Of a stretch of DNA of 64,000 nucleotides, positions 1 through 9,306 are shown in pieces (position 1 is the stretch's first letter; the number at the start of each line of letters is the position of its first letter). The stretch lies in contig NZ_CP109599.1 in NCBI RefSeq assembly GCF_036231945.1, positions 6,537,501 to 6,601,500 on the forward strand, written 5' to 3'. The DNA comes from Streptomyces sp. NBC_01429 (GTDB taxonomy: Bacteria > Actinomycetota > Actinomycetes > Streptomycetales > Streptomycetaceae). The position numbers were made by a program, and so were the translations under genes. The notes beneath the pieces are model-generated. The model saw nothing but the letters and a program-made list of their open reading frames with translations, had not been told where the DNA came from and ran no database searches.

Positions 1-2096
1 CGCTGATCGCGCTCACCATCGACGAGGAGGGCCAGGCCCGTACCGTCGAACACAAGGTCGCCATCGCCGAGCGGCTGATCACCGACCTCACCACCACGTG
101 GGGGGTGCACGAGTCGGACATCCTCATCGACTGCCTCACCTTCACCATCTGCACCGGTCAGGAGGAGTCCCGGGGTGACGGCATCGCCACCATCGGGGCG
201 ATCCGCGAGCTCAAGCGCCGCCACCCCGAAGTCCAGACCACGCTGGGCCTGTCGAACATCTCGTTCGGGCTGAACCCGGCGGCCCGTATCGTCCTCAACT
301 CGGTCTTCCTGGACGAGTGCGTCAAGGCCGGGCTGGACTCCGCGATCGTGCACGCCTCGAAGATCCTGCCGATCGCGCGGCTGGAGGAGGAGCAGGTCAA
401 GGCCGCCCACGACCTGATCTACGACCGGCGCGCCGAGGGGTACGACCCGCTCCAGAAGCTGATGGAGCTGTTCGAGGGCGTCAACACCAAGTCGATGAAG
501 GACGGCCGGGCCGAGGAACTCCTCGCGCTGCCGCTGGACGAGCGCCTTCAGCGCCGGATCATCGACGGCGAGAAGAACGGCCTGGAGGCCGACCTCGACG
601 AGGCGCTCGCCCTCCGGCCCGCGCTCGAGATCGTCAACGACACGCTGCTGGAGGGCATGAAGGTCGTCGGTGAACTGTTCGGCTCCGGCCAGATGCAGCT
701 GCCGTTCGTCCTCCAGTCGGCCGAGGTCATGAAGACCGCGGTCGCGTATCTGGAACCGCACATGGAGAAGACCGACGACGACGGCAAGGGCACCATCGTG
801 CTCGCCACCGTCCGCGGCGATGTCCACGACATCGGCAAGAACCTCGTCGACATCATCCTCTCCAACAACGGCTACAACGTGGTCAACCTCGGCATCAAGC
901 AGCCCGTCGCCGCGATCCTGGAGGCGGCCGAGGAGCACCGGGCCGATGTCATCGGCATGTCCGGTCTGCTGGTCAAGTCCACGGTGATCATGAAGGAGAA
1001 CCTCCAGGAGCTGAACCAGCGCCGGATGGCCGCCGACTACCCGGTGATCCTCGGCGGCGCCGCGCTGACCAGGGCCTACGTCGAACAGGATCTCCATGAG
1101 ATCTACGAGGGCGAAGTCCGCTACGCGCGCGACGCGTTCGAGGGCCTGCGCCTGATGGACGCCCTGATCGCCGTCAAGCGCGGCGTCCCCGGCGCCGTGC
1201 TCCCCGACCTGAAGCAGCGCCGGGTCAAGGCCGTGCCCAGCACCGTGGTGGAGGAGCGCCCCGAGGAGGGCGCCGTCCGCTCGGACGTCGCGGTGGACAA
1301 CCCCGTCCCCGAGCCGCCGTTCTGGGGCACCCGCGTCGTCAAGGGCATCCAGCTCAAGGAGTACGCCTCCTGGCTCGACGAGGGCGCCCTCTTCAAGGGC
1401 CAGTGGGGGCTGAAGGAGTCCCGCAAGGGCGGCCCCAGCTACGAGGAGCTGGTGGAGAGCGAGGGCCGGCCCCATCTGCGCGGCTGGCTGGAGAAGATGC
1501 ACACCCAGAACATGCTGGAGGCGGCCGTCGTCTACGGATACTTCCCCTGTGTGTCCAAGGGCGACGACCTGATCCTGCTGAACGACGACGGCTCCGAGCG
1601 CACCCGCTTCACCTTCCCGCGCCAGCGCCGCGGCCGCCGGCTCTGCCTGGCGGACTTCTTCCGCCCGGAGGAGTCCGGCGAGACCGATGTCGTCGGCCTC
1701 CAGGTCGTCACCGTCGGCTCGAAGATCGGCGGGGCGACCGCGGAGCTGTTCGAGGCCAACGCCTACCGCGACTACCTCGAACTGCACGGGCTCTCCGTGC
1801 AGCTCGCCGAGGCGCTCGCCGAGTACTGGCACGCCCGGGTCCGCACCGAGCTGGGCTTCGCGGGCGAGGACCCGGCCGAGGTCGAGGACATGTTCGCGCT
1901 CAAGTACCGGGGAGCGCGCTTCTCGCTCGGTTACGGCGCCTGCCCCGACCTGGAGGACCGCGCCAAGATCGCCGAGCTGCTGGAGCCCGAGCGCATCGGC
2001 GTCCAGCTCTCCGAGGAGTTCCAGCTCCACCCCGAGCAGTCCACCGACGCCATCGTCATCCACCACCCCGAGGCGAAGTACTTCAACGCGCGCTGA
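1..2096 (+). CDS. metH: Cobalamin-dependent methionine synthase, 3' part (5' end outside window)
   Basis: Transfers a methyl group from methyltetrahydrofolate through cobalamin to homocysteine, giving methionine in the cytoplasm. The reading frame is open from the window edge (first full codon at base 3), so the homocysteine-binding domain and part of the folate domain are missing here. Visible in order: the end of the pterin-binding domain, the cobalamin cap helices, the B12-binding domain with DVHDIGKN (the DxHxxG histidine that ligates cobalt, around base 820), and the C-terminal activation domain with the AdoMet-binding RxxLGYGACP motif near base 1920. Ends in a normal TGA. No riboswitch can be judged because the 5' side is outside the window. 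Confidence 0.96.
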   Translation, partial: LIALTIDEEGQARTVEHKVAIAERLITDLTTTWGVHESDILIDCLTFTICTGQEESRGDGIATIGAIRELKRRHPEVQTTLGLSNISFGLNPAARIVLNSVFLDECVKAGLDSAIVHASKILPIARLEEEQVKAAHDLIYDRRAEGYDPLQKLMELFEGVNTKSMKDGRAEELLALPLDERLQRRIIDGEKNGLEADLDEALALRPALEIVNDTLLEGMKVVGELFGSGQMQLPFVLQSAEVMKTAVAYLEPHMEKTDDDGKGTIVLATVRGDVHDIGKNLVDIILSNNGYNVVNLGIKQPVAAILEAAEEHRADVIGMSGLLVKSTVIMKENLQELNQRRMAADYPVILGGAALTRAYVEQDLHEIYEGEVRYARDAFEGLRLMDALIAVKRGVPGAVLPDLKQRRVKAVPSTVVEERPEEGAVRSDVAVDNPVPEPPFWGTRVVKGIQLKEYASWLDEGALFKGQWGLKESRKGGPSYEELVESEGRPHLRGWLEKMHTQNMLEAAVVYGYFPCVSKGDDLILLNDDGSERTRFTFPRQRRGRRLCLADFFRPEESGETDVVGLQVVTVGSKIGGATAELFEANAYRDYLELHGLSVQLAEALAEYWHARVRTELGFAGEDPAEVEDMFALKYRGARFSLGYGACPDLEDRAKIAELLEPERIGVQLSEEFQLHPEQSTDAIVIHHPEAKYFNAR

Positions 2097-2270
2097 GCCG
2101 GGTACGCCGCCGCGCGCCGGGCCGGCCCGCCGCCCCGGTGGAATCCGGGCGGCGCGCGCGGCGGACGAGTCGTACACTTATCGGTCCAGTGCAGGCCGGT
2201 CGCCTGTCCCGGCGGGGAGAGCCCGCGGGAGAGGTGACCGGCCTTCTCGTCCCCCATGGAGGTGTGCCGG

Positions 2271-2984
2271 ATGACCAGTACGGTCCCCGCGTCCTTGACC
2301 CGTACGGCCGAAGGGTCCGCCCTTCAGGGTGTTCTGCTCGACATGGACGGCACACTCGTCGACAGCGAGGGATTCTGGTGGGACGCGGAGGTCGAGGTCT
2401 TCAAGGCCCTCGGTCACGTCCTCGACGAGTCCTGGCGCGATGTGGTGGTCGGCGGGCCCATGACCCGCAGCGCCGGCTTCCTCATCGAGTCGACCGGCGC
2501 CACCATCCCCCTCGCCGAGCTGACGGTGCTCCTCAACGAGACCTTCGAGCAGCGCATCGGGCTCGGGGTGCCGCTGATGCCGGGCGCTCAGCGCCTGCTC
2601 GCCGAGCTGGCCGCGCACGAGGTCCCCACCGCACTGGTCTCCGCCTCGCACCGGCGCATCATCGACCGCGTGCTGATCTCGCTGGGCCCGAAGAACTTCG
2701 CGCTGACCGTAGCGGGCGACGAGGTTGCCCGAACCAAGCCGCATCCGGACCCGTATCTCGTCGCCGCGCGCGGGCTGAACGCCGATCCGGCGCGGTGCGT
2801 CGTCATCGAGGACACCGCCACCGGAGTGGCCGCCGCCGAGGCCGCGGGCTGCCCCGTCGTCGCCGTACCGTCCGTCGCCGCCATCGCCCCCGCGCCCGGC
2901 CGCACCGTCGTGGGATCGCTCGAAGACATCGACCTGGTATTCCTGCGCGATCTGATGACGCAAATGGACCGACGCGCACACTGA
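2271..2984 (+). CDS. HAD-superfamily hydrolase, beta-phosphoglucomutase-like
   Basis: About 237 residues. Motif I is DMDGT (Asp24 nucleophile, Asp26), motif II is near VSAS (about residue 123), motif III is the Lys of TKPHPDP, and motif IV is IEDTATG. This is a Rossmannoid phosphatase or phosphomutase with a helical cap between motifs I and II. Substrate unknown; members of this branch act on sugar phosphates or similar small phosphates. I chose ATG 2271 because GGAGG at 2258-2262 sits 8 nt upstream; the in-frame ATG at 2256 has no such site. It follows metH by about 175 bp and could be read through from it. Confidence 0.85.
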   Translation: MTSTVPASLTRTAEGSALQGVLLDMDGTLVDSEGFWWDAEVEVFKALGHVLDESWRDVVVGGPMTRSAGFLIESTGATIPLAELTVLLNETFEQRIGLGVPLMPGAQRLLAELAAHEVPTALVSASHRRIIDRVLISLGPKNFALTVAGDEVARTKPHPDPYLVAARGLNADPARCVVIEDTATGVAAAEAAGCPVVAVPSVAAIAPAPGRTVVGSLEDIDLVFLRDLMTQMDRRAH

Positions 2985-3484
2985 GCGTCGCGCCGGAATA
3001 CGGGAAGGGAACGCATCGCATTGGCGCGGATATTTTCCGTGACGCCGCGGCCCGTCCCGTCGGGCCAATCGCAGCCGCGCCGAAATGCTGGGTGAGTGAC
3101 CTTTATCACCTGTTCTCTCGTCGACAGCGGCGTGCGGGGCTGATCCATGGCCGCCTCGGGCGCCACTTCCTGTGCCCTTGTGTCCGTATTGGTGGAGGCG
3201 TGTACGAAACATTCCAGCGCTGGCATATTCACTGGCCGCTATTGTCGATCACTGTGTGATTACGTTTCAGATCGGGCCCGTTCCGGCATTCCCGGTGCCT
3301 CCGACTAATCTCGTGGCGAGTACTTCGCCGCATCAACGACGTGTCCCGACGGCCACCCAAGTCGCCATGTACACAGGACCGATCGCCCTGGATCCCGGCC
3401 CGATCGCACTGCCCCGACCGGGTAACGCGGCGGAGTCTCCTAACACCGCCGTATCTCAGTGCCGGATGAGGGAGTACGTCCAGG
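2985..3484. other. 500-bp non-coding stretch upstream of the peptide-binding lipoprotein gene
   Basis: No convincing gene. Base composition is noticeably less GC-rich than the neighbours between about 3030 and 3320. An 8-bp direct repeat CCGATCGC occurs at 3379-3386 and 3400-3407, about 90 bp before the downstream start. No hairpin terminator was recognised after the HAD gene. The stretch probably holds the promoter and a long leader for the gene at 3485. Confidence 0.4.
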
Positions 3485-5089
3485 ATGAACCGCAAGACTT
3501 TGGTGCTGCCGGTCGTGATCGGCCTGCTTGCGCCCGTGCTCGCCGGTTGCGGTGACTCGGACGGTGGCTCCGGCGGTGATGCCATTGTCGTGGGGACCAC
3601 GGACCAGTACATCGCCACCAAGGATGCCCCCGCCCCTCTGGACCCGGCCTTCGCCTACGACGCCGGTACCTGGAACGTGCTGCGCCAAGTCGTCCAGAAC
3701 CTGATGTACATCCCGCGCGGTGGTGGCAAGCCGATGCCCGACGCCGCCTCCGAGTGCTCGTTCACCGACCGGGCGAACGAGAGCTACCGCTGCACCCTGC
3801 GCGAGGGGCTCAAGTTCTCCAACGGAGACCCCGTCACCGCCGAGGACGTCAAGTACTCCATCCAGCGGGTCCTGGACATCGATGACCCCAGCGGTATCGC
3901 CGCTCTCGTGAACACCATCGACACCATGGAGACCGACGGCGACTCCAGGATCATCTTCCATCTGAAGTCCTCGGACGCGACCTTCCCGTACAAGCTGACG
4001 ACCCCGCCGGCCGGCATCCTCAGCGCGAAGGACTACCCGGCGAAGAAGTTCCGCACCGGGTTCGACCTGACCGGCTCGGGCCCGTACACGATGAAGACCG
4101 AGCTGAAGGACGACGCCGTCGTCAAGGCCGTCTTCACCAAGAACCCGAACTACAAGGGCGCCGTCAAGCCCCAGAACGACAAGGTCGAGATCCGTCCCTA
4201 CAAGGACGCCGACTCCATGGGCGAGGCCCTGGAGAGCGGCGACATCGACGTGATGACCCGCGCGATGTCCCCCGAACAGGTGCGCCAGCTGATCGAGGAG
4301 CCCAAGGACGACATCCAGCTCACCGAGATGCCCGGCCTGGAGATCCGCTACCTCGGATTCGACACCGAGGCGCCGACGGTCAAGGAGAAGGCGGTACGCC
4401 AGGCGATGGCGTACACCATCGACCGCGGCCAGCTGATCAACAAGGTGTACGCCGGCATGGCCGAGCCGCTCTACTCGCTCATCCCGTCGAGCATCGCCAC
4501 GCACACCAACCCGTTCTTCAACAAGTACGGCGACGGCGACCCGGCCAAGGCGGCGAGCCTGCTCCAAGAGGCGGGCATCACCACCCCGGTGAAGCTCACG
4601 CTGAACTACACCACCGACCACTACGGTTCTGCGACGGCCAAGGAGTTCGAGACCCTCCGGGACCAGCTCAACGGCAGCAAGCTCTTCGACATCACGATCA
4701 AGGGCACCGAGTGGTCGGTCTTCCGCCCCAAGGAGGTCAAGCGGGAGTACGCGGCCTACGGCATGGGCTGGTTCCCCGACTTCCCGGACCCGGACACCTA
4801 TAGCTCCTCCTTCCTGGACAAGGGCAACTTCCTCTCCAGCCCGTACGACAACCCCAGGCTGCGCAAGGATCTGCTGCCGCAGTCGCGCAAGGAAGCCGAC
4901 CGCAGCGCCGCCACGAAGACCTTCGGCGAGATCCAGGACATCGTCGCCGAGGACGTCCCCTTCCTGCCGCTCTGGCAGGGCAAGCAGTACGTCGCGTCGA
5001 GCACCGAGATCGGCGGGGTGGAGTGGGCGGTCAACTCCTCCGCCGAGCTGCACCTGTGGGAGCTGCGCAGGGGCTCCGCCACTTCCTGA
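3485..5089 (+). CDS. ABC transporter family 5 solute-binding lipoprotein (oligopeptide/dipeptide type)
   Basis: 534 residues. The signal peptide ends in the lipobox LAGC (lipidated Cys22), so the protein should be anchored to the outer face of the membrane. The rest is an OppA/DppA-like SBP_bac_5 domain: the early LDPAFAYDAG stretch, the GLKFSNGDPVTAEDVKYS motif typical of the family, and the C-terminal lobe with FPDFPDPDTY. It would capture peptides or a similar ligand for an Opp/Dpp importer. No permease or ATPase genes adjoin it on either side, so its transporter partners must be elsewhere. A strong hairpin follows the stop. Confidence 0.9.
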   Translation: MNRKTLVLPVVIGLLAPVLAGCGDSDGGSGGDAIVVGTTDQYIATKDAPAPLDPAFAYDAGTWNVLRQVVQNLMYIPRGGGKPMPDAASECSFTDRANESYRCTLREGLKFSNGDPVTAEDVKYSIQRVLDIDDPSGIAALVNTIDTMETDGDSRIIFHLKSSDATFPYKLTTPPAGILSAKDYPAKKFRTGFDLTGSGPYTMKTELKDDAVVKAVFTKNPNYKGAVKPQNDKVEIRPYKDADSMGEALESGDIDVMTRAMSPEQVRQLIEEPKDDIQLTEMPGLEIRYLGFDTEAPTVKEKAVRQAMAYTIDRGQLINKVYAGMAEPLYSLIPSSIATHTNPFFNKYGDGDPAKAASLLQEAGITTPVKLTLNYTTDHYGSATAKEFETLRDQLNGSKLFDITIKGTEWSVFRPKEVKREYAAYGMGWFPDFPDPDTYSSSFLDKGNFLSSPYDNPRLRKDLLPQSRKEADRSAATKTFGEIQDIVAEDVPFLPLWQGKQYVASSTEIGGVEWAVNSSAELHLWELRRGSATS

Positions 5090-5106
5090 TCCGTCGTCGG
5101 ACACCG

Positions 5107-5142
5107 CGAAGGGCTGCCGGGAACCTCCCCGGCAGCCCTTCG
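5107..5142. terminator. Strong hairpin terminator between convergent genes
   Basis: Perfect 15-bp stem, 5107-5121 with 5128-5142, loop of 6 nt. It lies 18 nt after the stop of the peptide-binding lipoprotein gene and 50 nt before the stop of the convergent response regulator gene, so it can serve both. Confidence 0.8.
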
Positions 5143-5192
5143 CCGTACCCGCCCCGCGCCCGCGCCGCCCACGCGCCGAACAGACGCGCGCC

Positions 5193-5864
5193 CTACTGGG
5201 CGCCCGGGCGCACCAGCCCGCTCTCGTACGCGTACACCGCCGCCTGCACCCGGTCGCGCAGACTCAGCTTCGTCAGCACATGGCCCACGTGCGTCTTCAC
5301 CGTCGTCTCGCTGACGAACAGGTCCGCCGCGATCTCGGCGTTGGACAGCCCGCGGGCCACCAGCTTCAGCACCTCGACCTCGCGGTCGGTCAGCGTGTGC
5401 AGGGTGTCGGGCAGCGGCTCCTCGCCGGACGGCAGATGATCCGCGTACTTGTCGAGCAGCCGGCGCGTGATGCTCGGCGCGAGCATCGCCTCGCCCGCCG
5501 CGACCACCCGGATGGCCTGCACCAGCTCATTGGCGGGCGCGTCCTTGAGCAGAAAGCCGCTGGCACCCGCGCGCAGCGCCTCCACCACGTACTCGTCGAG
5601 GTCGAAGGTCGTCAGCACCAGCACCTTCGCCGGGCCGTCCCGGCCGGGACCGGTGATCTGGCGCGTCGCCTCGACCCCGTCCATCCGGGGCATCCGGATG
5701 TCCATCAGCACCACGTCTGGCTGGAGCGCGCGCACCTGGTCGATCGCCTGGAGACCGTCCCCGGCCTCGCCGACGACCGCGATGTCCTGCTCCGCCTCCA
5801 GGATCATCCGGAATCCGGTGCGCAGCAGCGGCTGGTCGTCGACCAGTAGGACGCGGACAGTCAC
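5193..5864 (-). CDS. NarL/FixJ-family response regulator (orphan)
   Basis: 223 residues. Receiver domain from about 1 to 120 with the acidic pair DD at 9-10 and phosphoacceptor Asp55 in the VVLMD strand; LuxR-type helix-turn-helix in the last third (TDREVEVLKLVARGLSNAEI, then SETTVKTHV). It should bind DNA as a dimer after phosphorylation. GTG 5864 is preferred over upstream ATG codons because AAGGAG lies 6 nt before it and it places VRVLLVDD at the N-terminus. No histidine kinase gene is adjacent: the upstream gene is a nuclease and the downstream gene is a convergent lipoprotein. Confidence 0.93.
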   Translation of the reverse strand: MTVRVLLVDDQPLLRTGFRMILEAEQDIAVVGEAGDGLQAIDQVRALQPDVVLMDIRMPRMDGVEATRQITGPGRDGPAKVLVLTTFDLDEYVVEALRAGASGFLLKDAPANELVQAIRVVAAGEAMLAPSITRRLLDKYADHLPSGEEPLPDTLHTLTDREVEVLKLVARGLSNAEIAADLFVSETTVKTHVGHVLTKLSLRDRVQAAVYAYESGLVRPGAQ

Positions 5865-5940
5865 AGGAGACTCCTTGCCGGGAGGGGCACTAGACCCGGC
5901 CCATTCTGCCTGACCGCCCCGCGGCTCCCCGGGGCGGCGT

Positions 5941-6801
5941 CTACACGCTCTCCGGTACGCCCGCAGGCTCGTCCACGCCCTCCGGCCGCTGCACACTCAG
6001 CGGGTACACCGGCGGCGTACCCCCGAATTCCGGACACACCGCCCGGTGGTCGCACCAGCCGCACAGCTTGGTGCGCCGGGGCTGCCAGTCGCCGGTCGCG
6101 GTGGCCCGCTCGATCGCCTCCCACAGCGCCAGCAGCTTGCGCTCCACCCGGTCGAGATCCGCCTCCACCGGGTCGTACGTCACGACCTCGCCGCTGCCCA
6201 GGTACACCAGCTGGAGGCGGCGCGGCAGCACCCCCTTCAGCCGCCGCACCACCAGGGCGTAGAACGTCATCTGGAACCGCGCGCCCTCCGCGTACTCCGG
6301 ACGGGGGGCCTTTCCCGTCTTGTAGTCGACGATCCGCACCTCGCCGGTGGGGGCCACGTCGACCCGGTCGATCACCCCGCGCAGCCGCAGCCCCGAATCC
6401 AGCTCCGTCTCCAGGAAGAGCTCGCGCTCAGCCGGCTCCAGACGGGTCGGATCCTCCAGCGAGAACCACCGCTCGACCAGCTGCTCCGCCTCCGCCAGCC
6501 AGCGCGCCAGCCGCTCGCCCTCCTCGTCCTGCGCGAACAGCTCCGACAGCTCCGGCCTGGCCTTGAGGAGCCGGTCCCACTGGCCGGGCACCAGCGCCTT
6601 GGCGCGCGGCGCGGTGCGCTCGGCCGCCGGGGCGTCGAAGAGGCGCTCCAGCACCGCGTGCACCAGGGTGCCGCGCGTCGCCGCCTCGCTCGGCTTCTCC
6701 GGCAGCTTGTCGATCACCCGGAAGCGGTACAGCAGCGGGCACTGCATGAAGTCGTTCGCGCGCGACGGAGACAGCGAGGAGGGCGGCAGGCTCGTACTCA
6801 T
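5941..6801 (-). CDS. RecB-family PD-(D/E)XK nuclease, probable iron-sulfur type
   Basis: 286 residues, starting MSTSLPPSSLSPSR. The PD-(D/E)XK core is visible as GVIDRVD followed by IVDYKTGKAPR (catalytic Asp and Lys). One cysteine near the N-terminus (MQCPLLYRF) plus C-terminal CGWCDHRAVC match the four-cysteine arrangement that holds a 4Fe-4S cluster in AddB/Cas4-like nucleases. It is the nuclease module alone, without helicase domains. Likely role is processing DNA ends in repair, but no partner is next to it. It is divergent from the site-2 protease gene with about 106 bp between starts. Confidence 0.85.
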   Translation of the reverse strand: MSTSLPPSSLSPSRANDFMQCPLLYRFRVIDKLPEKPSEAATRGTLVHAVLERLFDAPAAERTAPRAKALVPGQWDRLLKARPELSELFAQDEEGERLARWLAEAEQLVERWFSLEDPTRLEPAERELFLETELDSGLRLRGVIDRVDVAPTGEVRIVDYKTGKAPRPEYAEGARFQMTFYALVVRRLKGVLPRRLQLVYLGSGEVVTYDPVEADLDRVERKLLALWEAIERATATGDWQPRRTKLCGWCDHRAVCPEFGGTPPVYPLSVQRPEGVDEPAGVPESV

Positions 6802-6907
6802 GACGCAGACCCTACGACCCGACACTGACAGCGAGACGAATACCATCGACTACGGAGCCTCTCGCACCGCATGATCGAGCGAGCGACCCTGCCGACGAAG
6901 GGAACCC

Positions 6908-8149
6908 GTGAAAGAGGACGACGAGGGCGGCAAGAACGACCTGCCGCAGCCCGGCAAGGGGGAATCGGGCCCCGGCGGTAAGCCGAAGCGCCGCGAAGAT
7001 CCCGGCGGTGGCATTCTCATGGGCCGCCCCTTCGGAGTGCCCGTCTACGTCGCCCCCAGCTGGTTCGTGGTGGCCGCGCTCATCACCTGGATCTTCGGCG
7101 GCCAACTCGACCGGGTCCTTCCCGAGCTCGGCAACCTGCGGTACCTGGTGGCGCTGTTCTTCGCCGTCGCCTTCTACGCCTCCGTACTCGTGCACGAACT
7201 CGCGCACACGGTCGCGGCCCTGCGCTTCAAACTGCCCGTGCGCCGCATTCAGCTCCAGTTCTTCGGCGGCGTCTCCGAGATCGAGAAGGAGACCGAGACA
7301 CCGGGCCGCGAGTTCATCCTCGCCTTCGTCGGACCGCTGCTCTCGCTGGTGCTCTCCGGCGTCTTCTACCTCTGCATGCTGACCGTCGAGCCGGGTACCG
7401 TCCCCGGAGTCCTGCTCGCGGGGCTGATGGTCTCCAACCTGATCGTCGCGGCCTTCAACCTGCTGCCCGGCCTGCCGCTCGACGGCGGACGGATGCTGCG
7501 TGCCGTGGTCTGGAAGATCACCGGCAAGCCCATGAGCGGCACCGTCGCCGCCGCCTGGGTCGGCAGGGCGCTGGCCGTCACCGTACTGATCGGCCTCCCG
7601 CTGCTCACCCGTACGAGCGCGCTCTCCTCCTCCACGCGGGACGTCAGCGGCATGGAGACCGTCACCGACGCGCTCCTCGCCGCCATCCTCGCCGCGATCA
7701 TCTGGACCGGCGCGGGCAACAGCCTCCGGATGGCCAGGCTCCGCGAGCACCTCCCCGAACTCCAGGCCCGCGCCCTCACCCGGCGCGCCGTCCCGGTCGA
7801 GGCCGCCACCCCGCTCTCCGAAGCCCTGCGCCGCGCCAACGAGGCCGGCGCCCGCGCCCTGGTGGTCGTGGACGGCCAGGGCGAGCCGATGGCCCTCGTC
7901 AGGGAGTCCGCGATCGTCGGGGTCCCGCAGCACCGCCGCCCCTGGGTCGCCGTCAGCGGCCTCGCCCAGGACCTCACGGACGGTATGAAGGTGCCCGCGG
8001 AACTCGCGGGCGAAGCGCTGCTGGAACGGCTCAGGGCCAGCCCCGCCACCGAGTACCTGGTGCTGGAGGAGACGGGGGAGATCTACGGGGTCCTCTCGAC
8101 GGCGGACGTGGAGCGCGCCTTCGTCTCGGCGATGGCCCGCCCGCAGTGA
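6908..8149 (+). CDS. Site-2-type membrane metalloprotease with C-terminal CBS domain
   Basis: 413 residues, GTG start. After a charged N-terminal tail of about 40 residues come several membrane segments. The zinc site is VHELAHT (HExxH, near residue 96), and the second motif NLLPGLPLDGGRM (near residue 190) supplies the third ligand and LDG. About residue 290 onward forms a CBS pair-like region (TRRAVPVEAATPLSEAL, then VLSTADVERAF). The family cleaves substrates within the membrane plane; the CBS part may sense adenine nucleotides. It lies directly upstream of the tRNA methyltransferase gene with a 47-bp gap, so they may be cotranscribed. Confidence 0.9.
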   Translation: MKEDDEGGKNDLPQPGKGESGPGGKPKRREDPGGGILMGRPFGVPVYVAPSWFVVAALITWIFGGQLDRVLPELGNLRYLVALFFAVAFYASVLVHELAHTVAALRFKLPVRRIQLQFFGGVSEIEKETETPGREFILAFVGPLLSLVLSGVFYLCMLTVEPGTVPGVLLAGLMVSNLIVAAFNLLPGLPLDGGRMLRAVVWKITGKPMSGTVAAAWVGRALAVTVLIGLPLLTRTSALSSSTRDVSGMETVTDALLAAILAAIIWTGAGNSLRMARLREHLPELQARALTRRAVPVEAATPLSEALRRANEAGARALVVVDGQGEPMALVRESAIVGVPQHRRPWVAVSGLAQDLTDGMKVPAELAGEALLERLRASPATEYLVLEETGEIYGVLSTADVERAFVSAMARPQ

Positions 8150-8196
8150 CCCCGGAGGCGAACCGAGCCCTCAAAAAGACGCGTTAAGCTGACCGT

Positions 8197-9102
8197 ATGT
8201 CCGAACCGACCGGTGCCGCCCGACGTCGCGGCCCCTTCAAGGTCGGGGACCAGGTCCAGCTCACCGACCCCAAGGGACGCCACTACACGTTCACGCTCGA
8301 AGCCGGGAAGAACTTCCACACCCATAAAGGGTCCTTCCCGCACGACGAGCTGATCGGTGCTCCCGAGGGCAGTGTTGTCCGTACCACGGGAAACGTCGCC
8401 TATCTCGCGCTGCGCCCCCTGCTCCCCGACTATGTCCTGTCCATGCCCCGCGGAGCCGCGGTGGTCTACCCGAAGGACGCCGGCCAGATCCTGGCCTTCG
8501 CCGACATCTTCCCCGGCGCCCGTGTCGTCGAGGCCGGTGTCGGCTCCGGCTCGCTCAGCAGCTTCCTGCTGCGCGTCATCGGCGACCAGGGCATGCTGCA
8601 CTCCTACGAGCGCCGCCAGGACTTCGCCGACATCGCCCGGCAGAACGTCGAGCGCTACTTCGGCGAGCCGCACCCCGCCTGGGAACTGACGGTCGGTGAC
8701 CTTCAGGACAATCTGTCGGACACGGACGTCGACCGGGTGATCCTCGACATGCTCGCCCCCTGGGAGTGCGTCGAGGCCGTCTCCAAGGCGCTCGTGCCCG
8801 GCGGCATCCTCTGCGCCTACGTCGCGACGACCACGCAGCTGTCCCGCACCGTCGAGACGATCCGGGAGTTCGGCACGTTCAACGAGCCGGCCGCCTGGGA
8901 GTCGATGGTCCGCAACTGGCACGTCGAAGGTCTGGCCGTACGCCCCGACCACCGGATGATCGGCCACACCGGCTTCCTGGTGACCGCCCGCCGCCTCGCG
9001 GACGGTGTCGAGCCCCCGTTGCGCCGCCGCCGCCCCTCCAAGGGCTCGTACGGCGACGACTACGACGGTCCCGGCAGCGCCAGCGGAGGCGCGGCCCGCT
9101 GA
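8197..9102 (+). CDS. trmI: tRNA (adenine-58-N1)-methyltransferase, TrmI family
   Basis: 301 residues. An N-terminal small beta domain (FKVGDQVQLTDPKGRHYTFTL) is followed by a Rossmann methyltransferase with AdoMet motif VVEAGVGSGSLSSFL near residue 110 and the catalytic-region VILDMLAPWE. It methylates N1 of A58 in the T-loop of tRNA as a homotetramer. This gene sits upstream of the proteasome genes in many actinobacteria. The last 30 residues are basic and glycine-rich. Followed by a very strong hairpin. Confidence 0.92.
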   Translation: MSEPTGAARRRGPFKVGDQVQLTDPKGRHYTFTLEAGKNFHTHKGSFPHDELIGAPEGSVVRTTGNVAYLALRPLLPDYVLSMPRGAAVVYPKDAGQILAFADIFPGARVVEAGVGSGSLSSFLLRVIGDQGMLHSYERRQDFADIARQNVERYFGEPHPAWELTVGDLQDNLSDTDVDRVILDMLAPWECVEAVSKALVPGGILCAYVATTTQLSRTVETIREFGTFNEPAAWESMVRNWHVEGLAVRPDHRMIGHTGFLVTARRLADGVEPPLRRRRPSKGSYGDDYDGPGSASGGAAR

Positions 9103-9128
9103 CCGGCCCGGCCGCCAACACACCGTCG

Positions 9129-9170
9129 CCGCCGTCGAGTTCCCCCGGTCCCGGGGGAACTCGACGGCGG
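9129..9170 (+). terminator. Hairpin terminator after trmI
   Basis: Near-perfect 20-bp stem, 9129-9148 with 9151-9170, with only a 2-nt tip. Bases after it are cttcctta, so there is a partial T-rich tail. Located 26 nt after the trmI stop. Confidence 0.85.
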
Positions 9171-9306
9171 CTTCCTTATGTTGGCCCTACGCACCGTGGT
9201 TGTTACGGACCCCAGTGTTCCGCCCCACTGTGACGTGTGGCACGATGCTGTCTCCCTCCACCCCCGATCAAACCCGTCGGCACCGCCTTCACAGGAGACG
9301 CTCCGC

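Noticed and set aside
3172..3555. Short open frame in the 500-bp gap
   Set aside because: No ribosome site and no recognisable domain; it runs into the lipoprotein gene in another frame.
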